Assembly (NCBI RefSeq): GCF_022605725.1
Contig: NC_065548.1
Span: 13,859,644 to 13,923,643, forward strand
Reading direction: 5' to 3'
DNA length: 64,000 nucleotides
Source of the DNA: Anthonomus grandis grandis
Lineage: Eukaryota; Arthropoda; Insecta; Coleoptera; Curculionidae
A program made the position numbers and the translations under genes. This document shows, piece after piece, positions 43,601-58,600 of this stretch. The notes beneath the pieces were generated by a model. That model saw nothing but the letters and a program-made list of their open reading frames with translations. It was not told where the DNA came from and did not search any database. The stretch's first letter is position 1. Every line of letters begins with the position of its first letter.

Positions 43601-46600
43601 TAAAATTTTTCAAACAATGTTATAGTAGATAATTCGCATTGTTTTACAAGTTTTTTAACAGGTGACCAAAATAAAATATCGATGAAGGCAACTATACTTA
43701 TTATAATATATGGTTTTGATTTTTGCTTTTAAAAAAATTTTAGTTGCTTGCAGTATCTAATTTTGCAAAATTTTGTTCATACATAAAATTACATGTATTT
43801 TACTTGCTAGGAACATAATTATTATTTTTTATAAAAATGTTTTGCAAAAAAATTAAAATGGCTTTATCATGAACGAAAATCTAAGAGCGCTCTCTACTAC
43901 CATTTACTTGTTGATACCTACACTATCGGACAAAAGTAGAGAAACTTCTAAAAATTCTTTGATTTACGGAAACCATGTATTTAAATTAAATATTTACTAC
44001 AAATATTGTAGTTCTCAACAACTGCGTTTTTTTACTGCATTTTACAAACCTCTTATCAGTTGTTTATTTACAATAAAAGAATTCAAATATTTTCGGATGG
44101 ACATAAGTAGAGAAACCTAAATATCAATCGTCCAAATTTAGTATTTAGTTCGCTTTACGTGAGTTCTGTTGATAGTTTTGCATAGTTTTTTTAATCAACA
44201 TGCCTCGCGGAAGATATTTGTCTGAAGACCTTCGTAGAAAAATAGTTGATGCACACAAGAGTGGTATACGACAAGTGGACATTAGTAAAACGCTTAATTT
44301 GCATAAGTCCGTTGTTAGCAAGACAATTTCTAATTTTAAAACACGAAATTCAACAAAAAGCATTAAAAAAAGTGGCCGCCCAAGAAAAACAACCAAACAC
44401 ATGGAAATGATGATAAAAAGAATTGCCCAGTCTGATCCTCACAAATCAGCAAATAAAATTTTAAGTGAATTACCTGGTGTTAATGTTAGTTCTAAGACCA
44501 TACAAAGACGACTGAGGGAAGGAGGATTATTTAGTAGAAGAGCCGCTAAAAAGCCGTTTATTAGCAAGAAGAATCAGAAGGCCCGACTCAACTTTGCACA
44601 AAAATATTTGCATTGAACAACCAACGACTGGAAAAAAGTTCTTTTTACTGATGAAAGTAAGTTCAATTTGTTTGGGTCCGATGGAATCTCATGGGTACAT
44701 CGACCACAAGGCAAAAGATTCGATCCAAGATATACACAGCCTACGGTAAAGCATGGTGGTGGCTCCTGCATGGTATGGGGTTGCTTCTCTGGGTTCGGTA
44801 CAGGACCATTACACATCATTGAGGGTATCATGGATCGATTTGTGTATTTAGACATCCTACAAAATGTAATGCTACCCTTTGCTGAGGATAATTTACCTTT
44901 GACTTGGATATTCCTACAAGATAACGACCCCAAACATAAATCAAAGGTTGTCAAAGATTGGTTTTTATCGGAAAATATTAGGGTTATGGACTTTCCTGCG
45001 CAAAGTCCCGATCTTAACCCGATTGAAAACCTCTGGGAGGAACTAGACCGGCGTGTAAGGCAACATCAGATCAGTAATAAAAATGATCTTATAAAAGTTT
45101 TACAAGATTCCTGGAATTCTATTGGAGAGGAAACCATTATGAAACTGTTGGAATCCATGCCAAATCGATGCCGCGAGGTGATTGCCAATAAGGGATACTC
45201 TACTTACTATTAATTTTTTTAAGATAGAAATAAGAAATAACTTGTACTTTTGGAATAAAATTTAGTTTCTCTACTTTTGTCTCATAAATATTTTGTTTAA
45301 TTAAATTAAATCTTAGGATTTTCTTCTACAATTTATTTTACTTTATACAAATTAAGTCTTAACAATTATTGTTGATTTTTATTATGTGTAGAACTGCATT
45401 AGTTTTGAAGTATTCAAATAAAACGCAAATTTAAAAAGTTTCTCTACTTTTGTCCGATAGTGTATATTTATGTATAAATATAATGTTGTATTTTTTAAGC
45501 AATAAAGTATGTATTCCGGAAAATATAATTTTCGTTTTATTTATGTAATGTAGTATCATTTTTGTAAAAGATATCAATCTATTAAAAATCCCGCCAAAAT
45601 GGGTGTCGTGCGCCATCTAGTATCGAAAAATTGAAATAGTAGTTAAATAGTTGAAGCTTTAATTTTAAGGAGGTTTCTACTGTTCACACGCGTTCATATG
45701 CTTTTACCTTTTTCACTCTCGAGAGATGCCGCTAGTCTCGTCTTAATTTTGTTGGCACGTTCGTTTATATGGAAGTTTCCATTCTATTAACCCCTATAAA
45801 CTGTTTATCTATGGTAAATATCTAATACACAGCAGGAAGCACAATGTGTGGAGATACTTTACTCAGTATGGCACTAGGCCTTTTAGTGAGAATTGATGCA
45901 ATTAGGGATCGATTTGTTTATTAAAGATATTTTAGGTAACCATAAGAAATGCCTCTCCACAAATCTCGCCTTGCATGCAGTGGCGGTTCTATTGTAGGAG
46001 CACATGAGCATGTGCATCCCCAAAGTAGATAATAAAAAATATCCATTTTACCATTATTTCTGAAATGAAGTCTCAGTCTCACTAATATTTTATCCCATAT
46101 TGTGAAACCAGTCAAATGTAGTAAAAATCGTATATGCGATCATGTCGGCATGACGTGTAACTTTTTTTCACTATTCTTGATGCGGGGTATATCGGGTCTA
46201 TTGCAATTATACGTGGAAAAGTCGCAGACTTTTATTGTGTGTTAGCTAATATTGGCCGTTCATGCGCGAACATTATATTGTAATTGTGTTCGAATTTTTA
46301 TGTTTAATGAATAGTTTGACTCAAATTACGAGACAGTTTTACCATTAACCAAAACTCTTTATTTTTTACTCTCGACACGTGTTTCGCTAACGATGTTAAC
46401 ATCTTCGGGGGAAGATTAAAACTCGAACAGTTTAATTTGCTGTTGTTTGGTCGCGCGGTTTTAGAGTCCGCCTGAACAAAAGACTAAATAGCTGACTTGG
46501 GACATTTAGCACAAAAGATTAAGAAGCTTGAAAATACTAAAAAACTCAAGCTCATTTCAGATCAATGTGCAACTGCTTTTGGGAAAAATAGATATATGGC

Positions 46601-49600
46601 AGCCATTGGCCCAGTTTTGATTAGTGCTAAAATTGTTATGCGATTTAAGGTTCCAACAATAGGACTATTAATTCAGCGTGATTATATTTATGCTTTTTTA
46701 GTTCGCTTTTATGCCCACCAACTAAACTTGATTTTATCTCAAGCTACTAGCCAAAATCAAAAAAGCGGGTATTTTTTTAAAATTTAAGTGATATTTCAAA
46801 TCTTTTCTCTCACTCTCCACAAGTTGCAGTTTTGGATAAAATTGTTGGTGTATAAGTTCCTATATGGTCTGCTACAAGATGGAATTTTAAAAGAGGAATA
46901 CAGTATATGAATATCGCGAATTATTAATAGAATGCGTGGAAAAAATAGAAAGCTACTTGAAAACGAACTGTTACTATTTATCAAGCTACTGGTATAACGC
47001 CGTATATTACAGGATTCTAAGTGACTGACCCAGTACAAATACACACATTCATAAAGTGTTTTGAAAAGTGCATCTGAAAAGAGAGACAGTTTGAAAACAA
47101 AATGAAAATTAAATTTTTGACGATACAAATTCAACTACGACTTAAACTAAATGGCGCCATGCCATACAAAGAAAAACCCGCATATTTGCAAAATGGTAGC
47201 AGCCAAGGAAGTTTGTGATATCCTAATTACACAGGTAAGAGACAGATTTTCTTTTACAAATCATTTAAATGCAGCCATTCTTTTTTCATTCGAACATTTT
47301 TCACATTTTAAAAAGCATTTTCCATTGCAAAACTTAGAAAATATAGTAGAAGCATATTCGTTTTTAGATAGTCACCTTCATATTGAATTATAATTAATTT
47401 ACCAAAGATCTGATTTCAGAAATATAGGTGGTGCTGCTAGTTTAGTAAAGTTTTTTCTAGAAAATAATATTCAGGGCATTTTTTCTGCCACCTTGATATT
47501 TTTACAAAAAATTGTAACCATACCAGTCACAACTGCCAAAGGTCAAAGATGCTTTTCTACATTGAAGAGAATAAAGACTTTTTTGCGAAGTTCTATGAAT
47601 GATGAAACACTGTGAGCCCTAGCAATACTAACTATTAAAAAAACTGTGAATAAAAACAGAAGTAAGGACTTTATGTTTAAGCACTATGTACTGTACTCGA
47701 AGACTAGAAAAATTATTTTTCATAAATTAATTTTTTTGTGTAAAATTTAAAAAAATTTTAACTTCAGTCTTAGTATCGTCTTTTTATTCTAGGTTTAGAA
47801 CGCCTAAAAAAATTTCTAGTTGTTGTAAAAATAAATAACAAAAGTATCTATTTTACCCTATTTGTAAACCGTCTTTATCATAGGCCACGAAACTGCTTGC
47901 AAGTTTTTTTATGTTTTTAATATCATGTTTAAAAATACCGAAATAATTAAAGAACTCTGGTGTTTACAAAAGATTTTCAATTGTAAATCAATAAAAGTAA
48001 GTAAAAAAAAACTAACAGAATTGACATACCTTAAATATTTTTTCGTTGTCTATACAAGTAGGATCGCTCAGTCTCAAAAGCTTTCCATCACACAGCCACG
48101 AATGCGGTACAGTAGGATACAGGATCTTACTCTCCGTCAACGTCATTATCCTAATCGGCAACTGTTGCCTGCCCTTATGGAGCCAATTGTAGCGCCTCAA
48201 GAAATGCTTCAGTTCCATTTTTTCTTCCGCGTCTTCTTTTTCAACTTTAACCGGGGCATCCGTCGTCACTACCACGTCGGATTCCGGATTGCTTTCCGAT
48301 TTGCACTTTTTCTTATCGGTTTTCGATACCGGCGAGGCCGCCCTCGATGAACCGTTGGCTTTATGACTGGGTCTTATAAGCAACTCCCTCAAAGTGGAAA
48401 AGTTTCCCTCCTCCTCACTGCTCGAACCCTCGTCTTTCGTATCTTTTTTCACTGTCGGCTCCTCGGTTTTCGATAAAGCGACGTCCGCCAGCCAATTTAG
48501 CGAAGATTTCTCGTCTTTGACGCCGTTTAACGCAGGTTTCGATTCTTCTTTCGGCTCCTTTTTCACCCCGTTCATCTTTTCCGATAGGATCATCTTCACC
48601 GCTTCACGGCAATCGGGATTGTTAATTTTCGCTTCTTTGGAGATGGGACACGCGCAAAACTGCTCGATATTCCATAAATCGCGCATCTCGTGCACCATCC
48701 TGCCGAGTTTCAATAAACAATCGTCCGCGATTATTTGGGTGAGCATCAGTTTTTCGTGCTCGTGCGACGACCGATTGGTGCATAGTAGCCACATGAATTC
48801 ATCGCGGTCTTTACCGGGATCGTTTGACGACTTAATCGTGCCATTTTTGCGACTCTTGTAGCAATCGAGACATACGACGAATCCGCATTTTCCGCATGCC
48901 CAATGGAAGTTGAATAAGGTGGTTTCGCATACGTCGCACATTTCTCGGACTCCCTGGACCACTCGTTTCCATGCTATGGTTTTTTCTGCAAATGAGGAGG
49001 TAAACATTAATAAACAGTGGAAAAAAAAACAATATATAGGTTAATTAAATTTAAGAAAAATTTCAAGGGTTTTATTGCCAAAAGCCCTTCAAAGAAAATT
49101 GTTATAATTTGTTTAAAAGTGTATCTACTAGACAACTAGGAACACCAGGAGAAACTTAAAACGAGTTCAAATGACTGAAAAACTTTTGTTGGATAGGGAT
49201 TCAATAAAACTAAAGCTTCTTTAATTTATATGCCGCCGCTTAAACCTTTATGAAGTCATCCTCAGGACACTTGTTTGTTCTGCATTGCAGCAAAAAAGAT
49301 TTTTATAGTTGCTATAGTTGACCAATTGCTTGTTAATGTTTGCCATTTCTTTAGGTTTTCATAAGCTTTCGGTCCATAATTGTTGCATATGTTAATCAGA
49401 GAGACCTTAGCCTTGATGTGGGCAATAGCCTAGATTGGAACATCAAAGCTACGGGCTTTCTGGAAAACATACGCAATAATTACAGACAGGAAGGTTATGA
49501 AGACATATAAAGAAATGGGCACACATTAATCAGCAACTGGGCAACTATAGGAACCCTAAATCTTTTTTGCTGTAATGCAGAAAAAACAAGTGTAACATGT

Positions 49601-52600
49601 GGGTCCTGAGGATCACTTTATAAAGCTCAAAAGGTTGACATATGAATTAAGCCCTATCCAACAATCCTCTTTCCTCTTTTATTAAAAAAGACTCCAAAAG
49701 CCTGGAACATAAGAAAAAATATCTGTAAAGATGTAGAACAAAAAAAAGCATAGTCTTAAAAAATAATAAATACTTGGATAAACCAGTAAAATTAATAAAC
49801 TATGAGATAAGCATTATCTCATAACCTTAAATAAATAGTAAATTTTTAAAAAAATTATGTTTTTAGGGGAACAAGCCATATATTGAGCAAAACAATATTG
49901 ACATAATCATGTCTTTTATAATCAATAAAGACACCCTTTAACTTTTTTGAGCTTTGTATAATACAATGCTCAAAATTTAAAAATCTAGTACCAATATTTC
50001 AATACCTTAATTATTACTACCTATTAGAGTGTTACCATAGAATACCATCAAAATAAATAAATACATGCACACAAACAGTTCAGTTTCCCTGTTTTATTTT
50101 GTCCTAAATTCCAACATTAGTTTTTTATATTAGTTTTTTATATTTATATCAGTCTTTGAGTCTTTTTATTGTATATGCTTTATTCTATACAACTATAAGT
50201 AATCAGGGATAAACATATTAAAGATAAATAAATAAGATAAATATCGCCTCATTATTTTGTTTACTTAAAAATATTTCTCTGCTGTAGTTTTACAATACTC
50301 TCTTATTTATTTTCTATGTATGGTTTGCTGTAAACAAACTATTATTTATTTGTTGTTTTTTGTGACCCAGATATTTTTTTAATGCTTCTTGATAAGTTAA
50401 TTGAATGTTTCGGCCTATATATAAACTATTATTTCTTCCAGTTATTCTAAATAGTTTGCTTAAAACTTATTTTCAAAATTATTTCAAACACTAGTAAGTA
50501 ATTTTAAGTTTCTTCCCGGTATTTGAAGCAATTCCGTTAAAGCAATCGAAATCGTTTAAATTTAGTGTTATACGTTGCAGTATTTTAACCTAAATTTAAT
50601 TTTGTCCCTGGTATTTGAAGACATGTTTTTATTTTTTTCTGGGTTGTTGGTCTCTAAAGAAAAATCAATTTTCAAAGGGATTTGGGCTGATGTAGAAAAA
50701 CGAATGGCAGTAAATATGAAGAGTGAAACAGCATGTAGATTGTTAATGTGGTGTATGTCGAAAATAAAAGAAAACGTAATTTTAAGCATATTCAATATTT
50801 TTCCTACTGTCTATTTAAGGCTCAAATATCATGGAGGATCTTGGCGATTTTTGTCTATAGGGACTCAAATTATTAGACAATTAGAGAAATAAAATGTGGT
50901 ACAGCTAAAAAGGTGTTTTTTTGTCATCAAAGTTGATTTTAAACTTTTAGAGCCCAAAAAAGTTTCCTTTACCCCAATTACAAGTTTCAAGGAAGAAAAA
51001 ATCCAAAAATAAAGAAGTATTTACACTTTAGGGAGGAAATATTACATACCGTCAATTTACAAAATATAATCCAATCTTCACACTAAAAAAAACATAAAAA
51101 TCTCACCTTCGGCCATCAGTTCTTCCTGAGCCTCCTTCTCCTGCACTAACAAATCACAAAAATGATCACCGACTTGCGTCAAGAGGAACTTTGAGGTGTC
51201 CAAATCCAAATCGGCCGGCGGAGTTTCCACGTTGGGAATCCACAATTTCACGTCGTCCTCGAGCGCATCCTTCGGTGAACTGAATCCCGCGATGGCCAAC
51301 TGGCCGTTTTTGTTGTACTTTAGTTTTCTGAACGCGTAGAAACGGCAAAAGATGTTTGGCATATTACGGATTCGCTGGTTCGGGGTCCAACGACACTCCC
51401 TGCACTTTGCTAATCTTGGTGCAACCTGAAATTTGAACATTAACTATTTATTTATTTGGTGAACATAGGAATACATACAGGTTTAAACACCCAAAATAGT
51501 ATTGGCTAAATTAATTTAAGAATATAGGTACTCCAACTAACCTAACAAAAAAATCGCGAGAAAAACTACAGAATAAGGGAACAATTAAAGTAAAATTAGT
51601 TTCGGCGTAATAAAATATTTTTGACGTTTGTTTTATAACCAGAAAGAGACAAATTAAAGAACCCTACTTAATTGTAAAACGTGTTTCCAATTTTTTATTA
51701 TTCTGCACAATGGGGAATTCTGTGAACAATTTGTTTTCCTAAATGGAATAAAAAAAAGGCGTCATTTGATCTTAAATTAATTTGAGGAACATTCATAGAG
51801 AAATTCAACAACATTATAATAAGCATTAACCAATCGATAAAGCAACACCGCCTCTATTAATTGCCATATGCCAGAAAGTGACAATACACTAAAGTGACTT
51901 CGAGCAACTTTTGCACCGTTTTCTCGAAAATCAAAATGATCCTTAATGGATTTAGTTAAAAGTTATTTTGTATTCTTTCTATATGGTTAATATAGACATC
52001 ATATCTTAGATAGATGGAACCCATCATGCTTCCAAAGTAAAGTCGACTGAGAACAATTGAATTATACAGGCAAATAATTGCCTCAATATTTGAAAATAGC
52101 ACATTTGCTGAAACCAGTATCCAGTGAAACCAATATCAAAAACCAGTTTTGTGTTGAGTGTTATACTCAGATCTCGCATATGTTCCACTTTCGGAAGAGG
52201 AATTGTTTATTTTGCGATTAAAATTAACGATATGTTTATTTTTAGTAAACAAAAATATTTGACATATTTTAATATTTAAAAATAAATTATTCTGGTCGCA
52301 GAAAATAGCGACCCCGTCAAGATTACTCTGGACCTGGTAACATTCGACAACAGGCAATAACACTTCAAGTCGTCTGCGAATCAAAGAAACTAACAAATCT
52401 CAAAACAATATTTAATTTCATTTGCATAAATTATAATAAGGGTCATAAATGAGACCCCTGAGGGACGTCTGATGTTGGTGAGTATGACTCTTCTTCACAC
52501 AGCCCCAGGAGTACACCACATGCACCCACCTTGGCTTTTAGTTTTAAAAGTATGTTGTGACTTATTTTGTTGAAAGCCTTATAACCTTATAAACCACTCA

Positions 52601-55600
52601 TCAAAGTTATTGACAAGAATATAAATCTTGACACTGATGATGACAATTATAATTATTCATCTTATCTGAAAGTTTAAGTTATTAAAATAAATCAAAATGA
52701 AAAAGTAAAGCTTTGCAATGGAAAAATAGCAAAACAGTGAACCTTTAAAATAAAAAATCAAAATACAGATTAAAAAAATATTAAGTTAAATATTTTAATA
52801 AATATTCTATATGTAATATTTCATTCATGCCAGTAAAAATTCTATATATAAACTACCTCTAAACTGTAGATTAAGTTCTATAGGCAATATACAGATTTCT
52901 GTAAATGCAGAAAGTATTATGTATAATGAAGAAATTAAATATTTGGAAACAATTTTTGATGCCAATCTGAATTTTCATGCTGATGAGAAAAATTAAAAAA
53001 AAATTAATTTATTACAAGAATTAGAAAAAAATTGTCAAGGCACGCCAAATTGAAACTTTGTCCGTGTAGATGGATCATCCACCTGAACCCGATCATCCAT
53101 GTTCCCGTGAAAATATTCTGTAAAGCTAAACAAATTCGTATCGATGGATCGGCCCTTGTAAAATCCGTGCTGCTCGGTGCATATAATGTTTTTAGTTGTT
53201 CAGTTGAATAAATATTCCTAAATTAGCTTTTTAAAAAGCTTAGCAACCACTAGCATTTTGCTGATTAGTCGATAATTTGTAACATCTTTTTTTTGGCCGG
53301 TTCTTAAATACTGGCACCAGCATTGCTGTTTTCCACTCCACAGTTCTAAGAGAAAGATTATAAAGTGATAAGAGTGGTTTAATAATGTTTAATGCCGTAT
53401 TTTAGTAAAAAATTGGAGCTTTAATTCATTTTTAATACACCTTGAAGATGAGAGAGTATTTGAATTACTTAATAGTTGGATAAAATTGCTTTAGTTTTGA
53501 TCTTAGTTAGGAGTTTTTTTGTGTTTATTTATAACCTTTTCAGTTTTAATATGATGGTTTGTAATGTCATTTTTTTGTTAGGGCCTGTTTCACGCAACTT
53601 GCGCTATCGGTTTTATATACAGGGTGTCTCAACAGTCAACGATAAGCCGATAAAGGGCAATAGACCAGGTGCTCAGGGATTCAAAAAAAATACTAAAAAA
53701 AATCTTGAGTACTTTTAAAATTATAGGCATTCATAGAAAAACCGAAAAAAATTGACACCCCCTGTTGACCTTTTTAGTACTGTGGCTACAAATTTTCGAA
53801 TTTCTTAGCAATTTTTTTTTAATGTAACACTAAATAACCTTTCGATATATTACAAAACTAAATTCAAACACAACTGTTCACATTTTTAAGAAATTATCAG
53901 ATTTTTGCGCAATTTGTGTTGAAAATTGTGTCTTTTGACCATCATTTCTCAAATTTAACTAACTGTCCTGGAAAAGAAAATTACTTGACTGCTTGGCAAG
54001 TGATTATTGCTTCAATAGGTGTGTATTTTTATTTTTTTTAGTACATAGTCAAATGTATGCCGCTACTCTAAGCTAAGTTAATTTTACAGTCAAAATAAAT
54101 GAAATAAAAGATTATTTAAGTCGCAACAAATGTTCAAATTGTCTGCCTCCATTTCTGATACGACGTTTTAAATTGGATTAGTGCACACTTTTTCTTAATT
54201 ATTGTTCCCATAAAGTAGGCAAATTTAAAGAATTTATTGTAACTCTAATAAAGTTTTGTTTCATTTACTTTGATTTTGTTCCATTATTTATTTTGACTAT
54301 AAAATTAACTTAGCGTATAGCAGCGGCGTACATTTGACTATGTACTAAAAAAAATAAAAATACACACCTATTGAAGAAAAAATCTAGCAAGTATCTTACC
54401 ATTTTGAAATCTAGATTAGATACGCCAACTTTTGAAATCACTTGCCAAACAGTGAAGTAATTTTCTTTTCCCCAGAACAGTTAGTTAAATTTGGGAAATA
54501 GTGGTCAAAAGACACAATTTTCAACACAAGTTGCACAAAAATCTGATGATTTCATAAAAATGTGAACAGTTTTGTTTAAATTTCGTTTTGTAATTTATCG
54601 CGGGTTATTCAGGGTTACATCAAAATAAATTTTTTTAAGAAATTCAAAAATTTGTAGCCACGGTACTAAAAATATCAACAGGGGATGTCAATTTTTTTCG
54701 GCTTTTCTATGAATGCCTATAATTTTAAAAGTACTCAAGATAGATTTTTTTTAGTATTTTATTTGAATCCCTGAGCACCTGGTCTATTGCCCTTTTTCGG
54801 CTTATCGTTAACTTTTGGGACACCCTGTATAATGGCAAAGCAGTTCCTTTTACCAAAAAATTGTCAAATTCTTCTTTTCTCATGTAATTATATTTATAAC
54901 TATTTTTTTTTGGTAATAAACTTTTTTGACTTTGACATTTGAAGAACAATGAAATTTCAATTAAAAAAAAATAGTTTATTTATTAAAACTACTGAAAATA
55001 TCCTCTGGTATGATAATTTCTTTATTCTTAGGAAAAATTCTTACCTCAAAACAGGGTCCGTCTTGTAAAAAACTCTCGCCGGTCTTCCTGAGAACGCCCA
55101 CTGGTGGTTTGCGAAAGGGGTCGCGCGGGGGTTCTTCTTTAGGTTTTTTCGCGCGCGGCTCCTCGCCCTTGTCGTTTTTTGAACCCTTCGGTCTTCTGCC
55201 TCGTTTACGTGGCTCTTTTCCGCCCGGTTTCTTCCCATTTCCGGACACGGTGGTGCTCGCCCCCGAGTCGCTGTCTTTCGCGCTGTCCGACTCTTTTTCG
55301 CTGTCGCTGCCGCTTTCGCTTTGTGGCGGCTGAAATTTACAAAAACATTAACTGAACTGCGAGTTTTTATAAAGCGAGATATTTTGTACATTATAGCCAA
55401 ATATTACTGTTCTTTTAATAACGGAAAAATTAGGTAAGGAGGCTTTCATATACCTGGGATCATAACAAACTAAGAAGGATGCGACAGAAGGATACATAGA
55501 AGACTTACTATTGCAAGAACTGCAATGATGAAACCAATAAATTTTTGGAAAAATTCGAATACAACAATACACACAAAATTAAGGCTGGTAAGAGCACTTA

Positions 55601-58600
55601 TTTTTCCGATTTTTGAGATGTGGGTATACCGCCGCATGTTAAGAATATCTTAACATTCTTGTCTTTCGTTGAACATCGAATGTAGCAATACTATAACAAC
55701 TGAAAGTAAATGATAAACTTCGTAAACAAATACAACAAAGAGTTTTGCAGTATTTTGAACACTTTGCCAGAAGAACAGGTAGAATGAAAAAGGTCATAAT
55801 TGAAGATAGAGTTTAAGCAGAAAAGCCTAGGAGAAGATTTCCAATCTATTGGATGGCTCAAATAAAAATACTGATTAAGGCCAGAAAAGGATGGAAGAGA
55901 ATTATAAAAATTTGATGCTGTCACTTATTGTTTCTGGGATATTTTTTATTAACATTTTCTGAATATGCCCAAAATATGTTAGTTTTCATTAAACATCCAG
56001 AAGATTTAGAACAGTTAGAACATTTGATTAAGAATAATAGGATATTCCATTTGCTGACTCCATACCTACATATATTATTTTTTACTGTTGTATACCTATG
56101 TTTACAATTTAGATTAATAATCAGTATTTTCTATTATTAGGCGATACATAATCAATATTTTGGTGTAGAAATATTTGATTTATATTTACTTTTAAAAAGC
56201 CAATAACTAATAATTTTAACAGTAAATCAAGCATTTAAAAATTTTAAAATAATTGATCAATTAATACTGAAACGTTGAATGGTGGATAAATGTGACACGA
56301 TTTTTTCATGGCTACTAGTTACATCCTTCATCAGGCCGCCTAGCTACAATAAGATGTGTAAAAATATAAATTTATGCAGTATTCCTGACACTTTATATGA
56401 AATAAAAAGGAGATTCAACGATTATTAAAAATATTGGTTATTATATAATTTTTTTTAACAGTTAAGTTTTAGTAACAAATTTAACAACCAAAGTTTTCGG
56501 TAACAAAACTGGACTGACTAATAACATGTAACAAGTTAAAATACAAATTAAATAACCTCGACCATATTTTATGGTTTTAATTCTATAAAAAGATGCCGTG
56601 AGAAGCAATCAACAATAACCAGACAATGCAGAACTTTTTTATTTGTTTATTGGGTGTATTGAATTGTAAATAAGTAAGTACTACTGTTAATATTTAGATG
56701 ACGTATCGTATATTAAAGATGATTTTTTGCTTTTTTATTTATTTAAATATATAAGACCTGTAAAAACGATGGGTGAATTCCCATAAGTTCTAAATTATTT
56801 TAAGGTCCTTTGTTGGCAAAATGTTGATTTTTAAAATAACTGTTAGGGTCATAATAATCATTGCAATCTATCAAATTTGTAGTAAATTGTGATGAATTAG
56901 TGTTAGGTTTGTTAAAACCTTTTAAATGTTCATTTGTTCTAATTTTAAAATTTCTATTCTATAATTTCTACCAATATATTTTACAGAACAAATTTCACAA
57001 GTTCATTGATACATCCCATTTCTTTCCATTTTGTCTATGGGATCTTTATTATTGACAATTTGCTTACTTAAGGAATTTGAAGATTTAAATGATACATTCA
57101 TGAAAAGTTTTAAAATATTTGTTAATCTGTTTGACATGCTGCCATATTAAACTTAATGTAATTTATCAGATTGCAATAAAAAAAGGTTATACATCCGAAT
57201 TGGTCCATGAACTACGTAAAACAGCAAGTTAGGTTACAGAATTTTATTTATCTAAATCAAAATTTAAATAAGACTTTCAACACTAAACCTCACAGCTATT
57301 TAACTTATTGTGATATATGACAGATATATTATTATTACTAGGATTTCTAAATATTAACAATAGCACTTACATATTTACAATACAATATACCCAATAAACA
57401 AATAAGAGTTTTGTATTGTAATATTATATTAAAATCATTGAATTTTCTTATTTTATAAGTGTCAGTAATACTACGTAAATTTATATTTGTACACGTCTTA
57501 TTGTAGCCTTAGGCGGCCTGATGATGGAGTGTAACTAGTAGACCAAAAACTAGTAGCCATTAAAAATGATTGTAAGAAAAGACCAATTTGTGATTTATTT
57601 GTGAAAAAAGCTGAGTTGTAAACTCAAATTTGATTTAAAATTTAAAAAAAAAACTTTGAGTATATGTGCAAGGAGACTATTGTAAAGCGAAATAATAATG
57701 CACGACAAAAAGATGTAAAACGAAAAAATAGGCAACATTTAAACAGAAAAAGCACGATTTATTACGCTATTTACATTTCCATGTGCAATGCCCTATAAAA
57801 TAAAATAAGTTTTGTTATAGACATCATGTAGTGCAATATTTGTACAAGGAATATAAGGCCTATTAAGCTAATTTGATGTTTCGTCGTTAAAATTAGCCAA
57901 AAAAAGTATAATAAATCTATTTCTCCCGATCACGTTTTTATCTTCAAACCCATCCTCAGGAATTCCTTTATTTGGTATAAACAAAATTATGAAAATACTT
58001 TGAGGGGTTCTGAAGTTATGTCAAATTATGTGTGTCAATAAATAAAAATCGTGATTCTTAGCCTTTGGAGCTCGTTTGAGAAAGTGATTTTTAATTCAAA
58101 AAGTATTCTGGGTACAAGAAACGTTCTTATATGGAATTATTCAACAAGAAATAACCCTTTTTTGGAATCCTTAAGAATATTCCTAATACTTTCAGAAAAT
58201 ATTATCAAGAATGGTAAACATTTGCTTAGAATATTATCCACAAAAACTGTCCTAACTATCGCAACACCTTTACCTAGAATCACGTTTTCATCATTAAATC
58301 CATCAGGCACTCTTCTATATTAACGTATATAAAATATGGCAATATTTAAAGTCATTTTTATATAAAATTGTGGGACAAGAAATGCTCTTTCTTTGCATAA
58401 AATTTGGTTTAAATTTAGATTCAAGTAAGTTTAACTTACTGTGAACTCCCTAAGATTCTAACTAGTAAATGTCCAAAAAATCTTACCAATTTATCACCCT
58501 TCTTCTTCTTCTCCTCCGCCACTTTCTTATTCAACGAGGGCGCTCCCTTTTTCCTCTTGACCTTCGGTGGTTTCCTCTTGGGCGGACTCTTCCTGCCGCC

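Larger units (their letters stand above)
45977..47895 (+). mobile_element. hAT transposon remnant (ZMYM/DUF4371-like), 8 bp TSD
   Basis: Left end CAGTGGCGGTTCTATTG at 45977 and right end GGCCACGAAACTG at 47895 are hAT-type termini. Flanks CTTGCATG (45969-45976) and CTTGCAAG (47896-47903) are an 8 bp target duplication with one mismatch. Inside, a decayed transposase is recognisable at 46490-47700. The segment 46320-46480 looks like a foreign insert with a hammerhead-like box. Confidence 0.75.

Noticed and set aside
46796..47134. 112-codon - strand frame
   Set aside because: Antisense of the broken hAT transposase; low-complexity Ser/Tyr composition.
48394..48861. + strand frame of 155 codons
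   Set aside because: Antisense shadow of the KDM3 zinc-finger exon.
55010..55333. + strand frame of 107 codons
   Set aside because: Antisense shadow of the KDM3 Ser/Asp and AT-hook exon.
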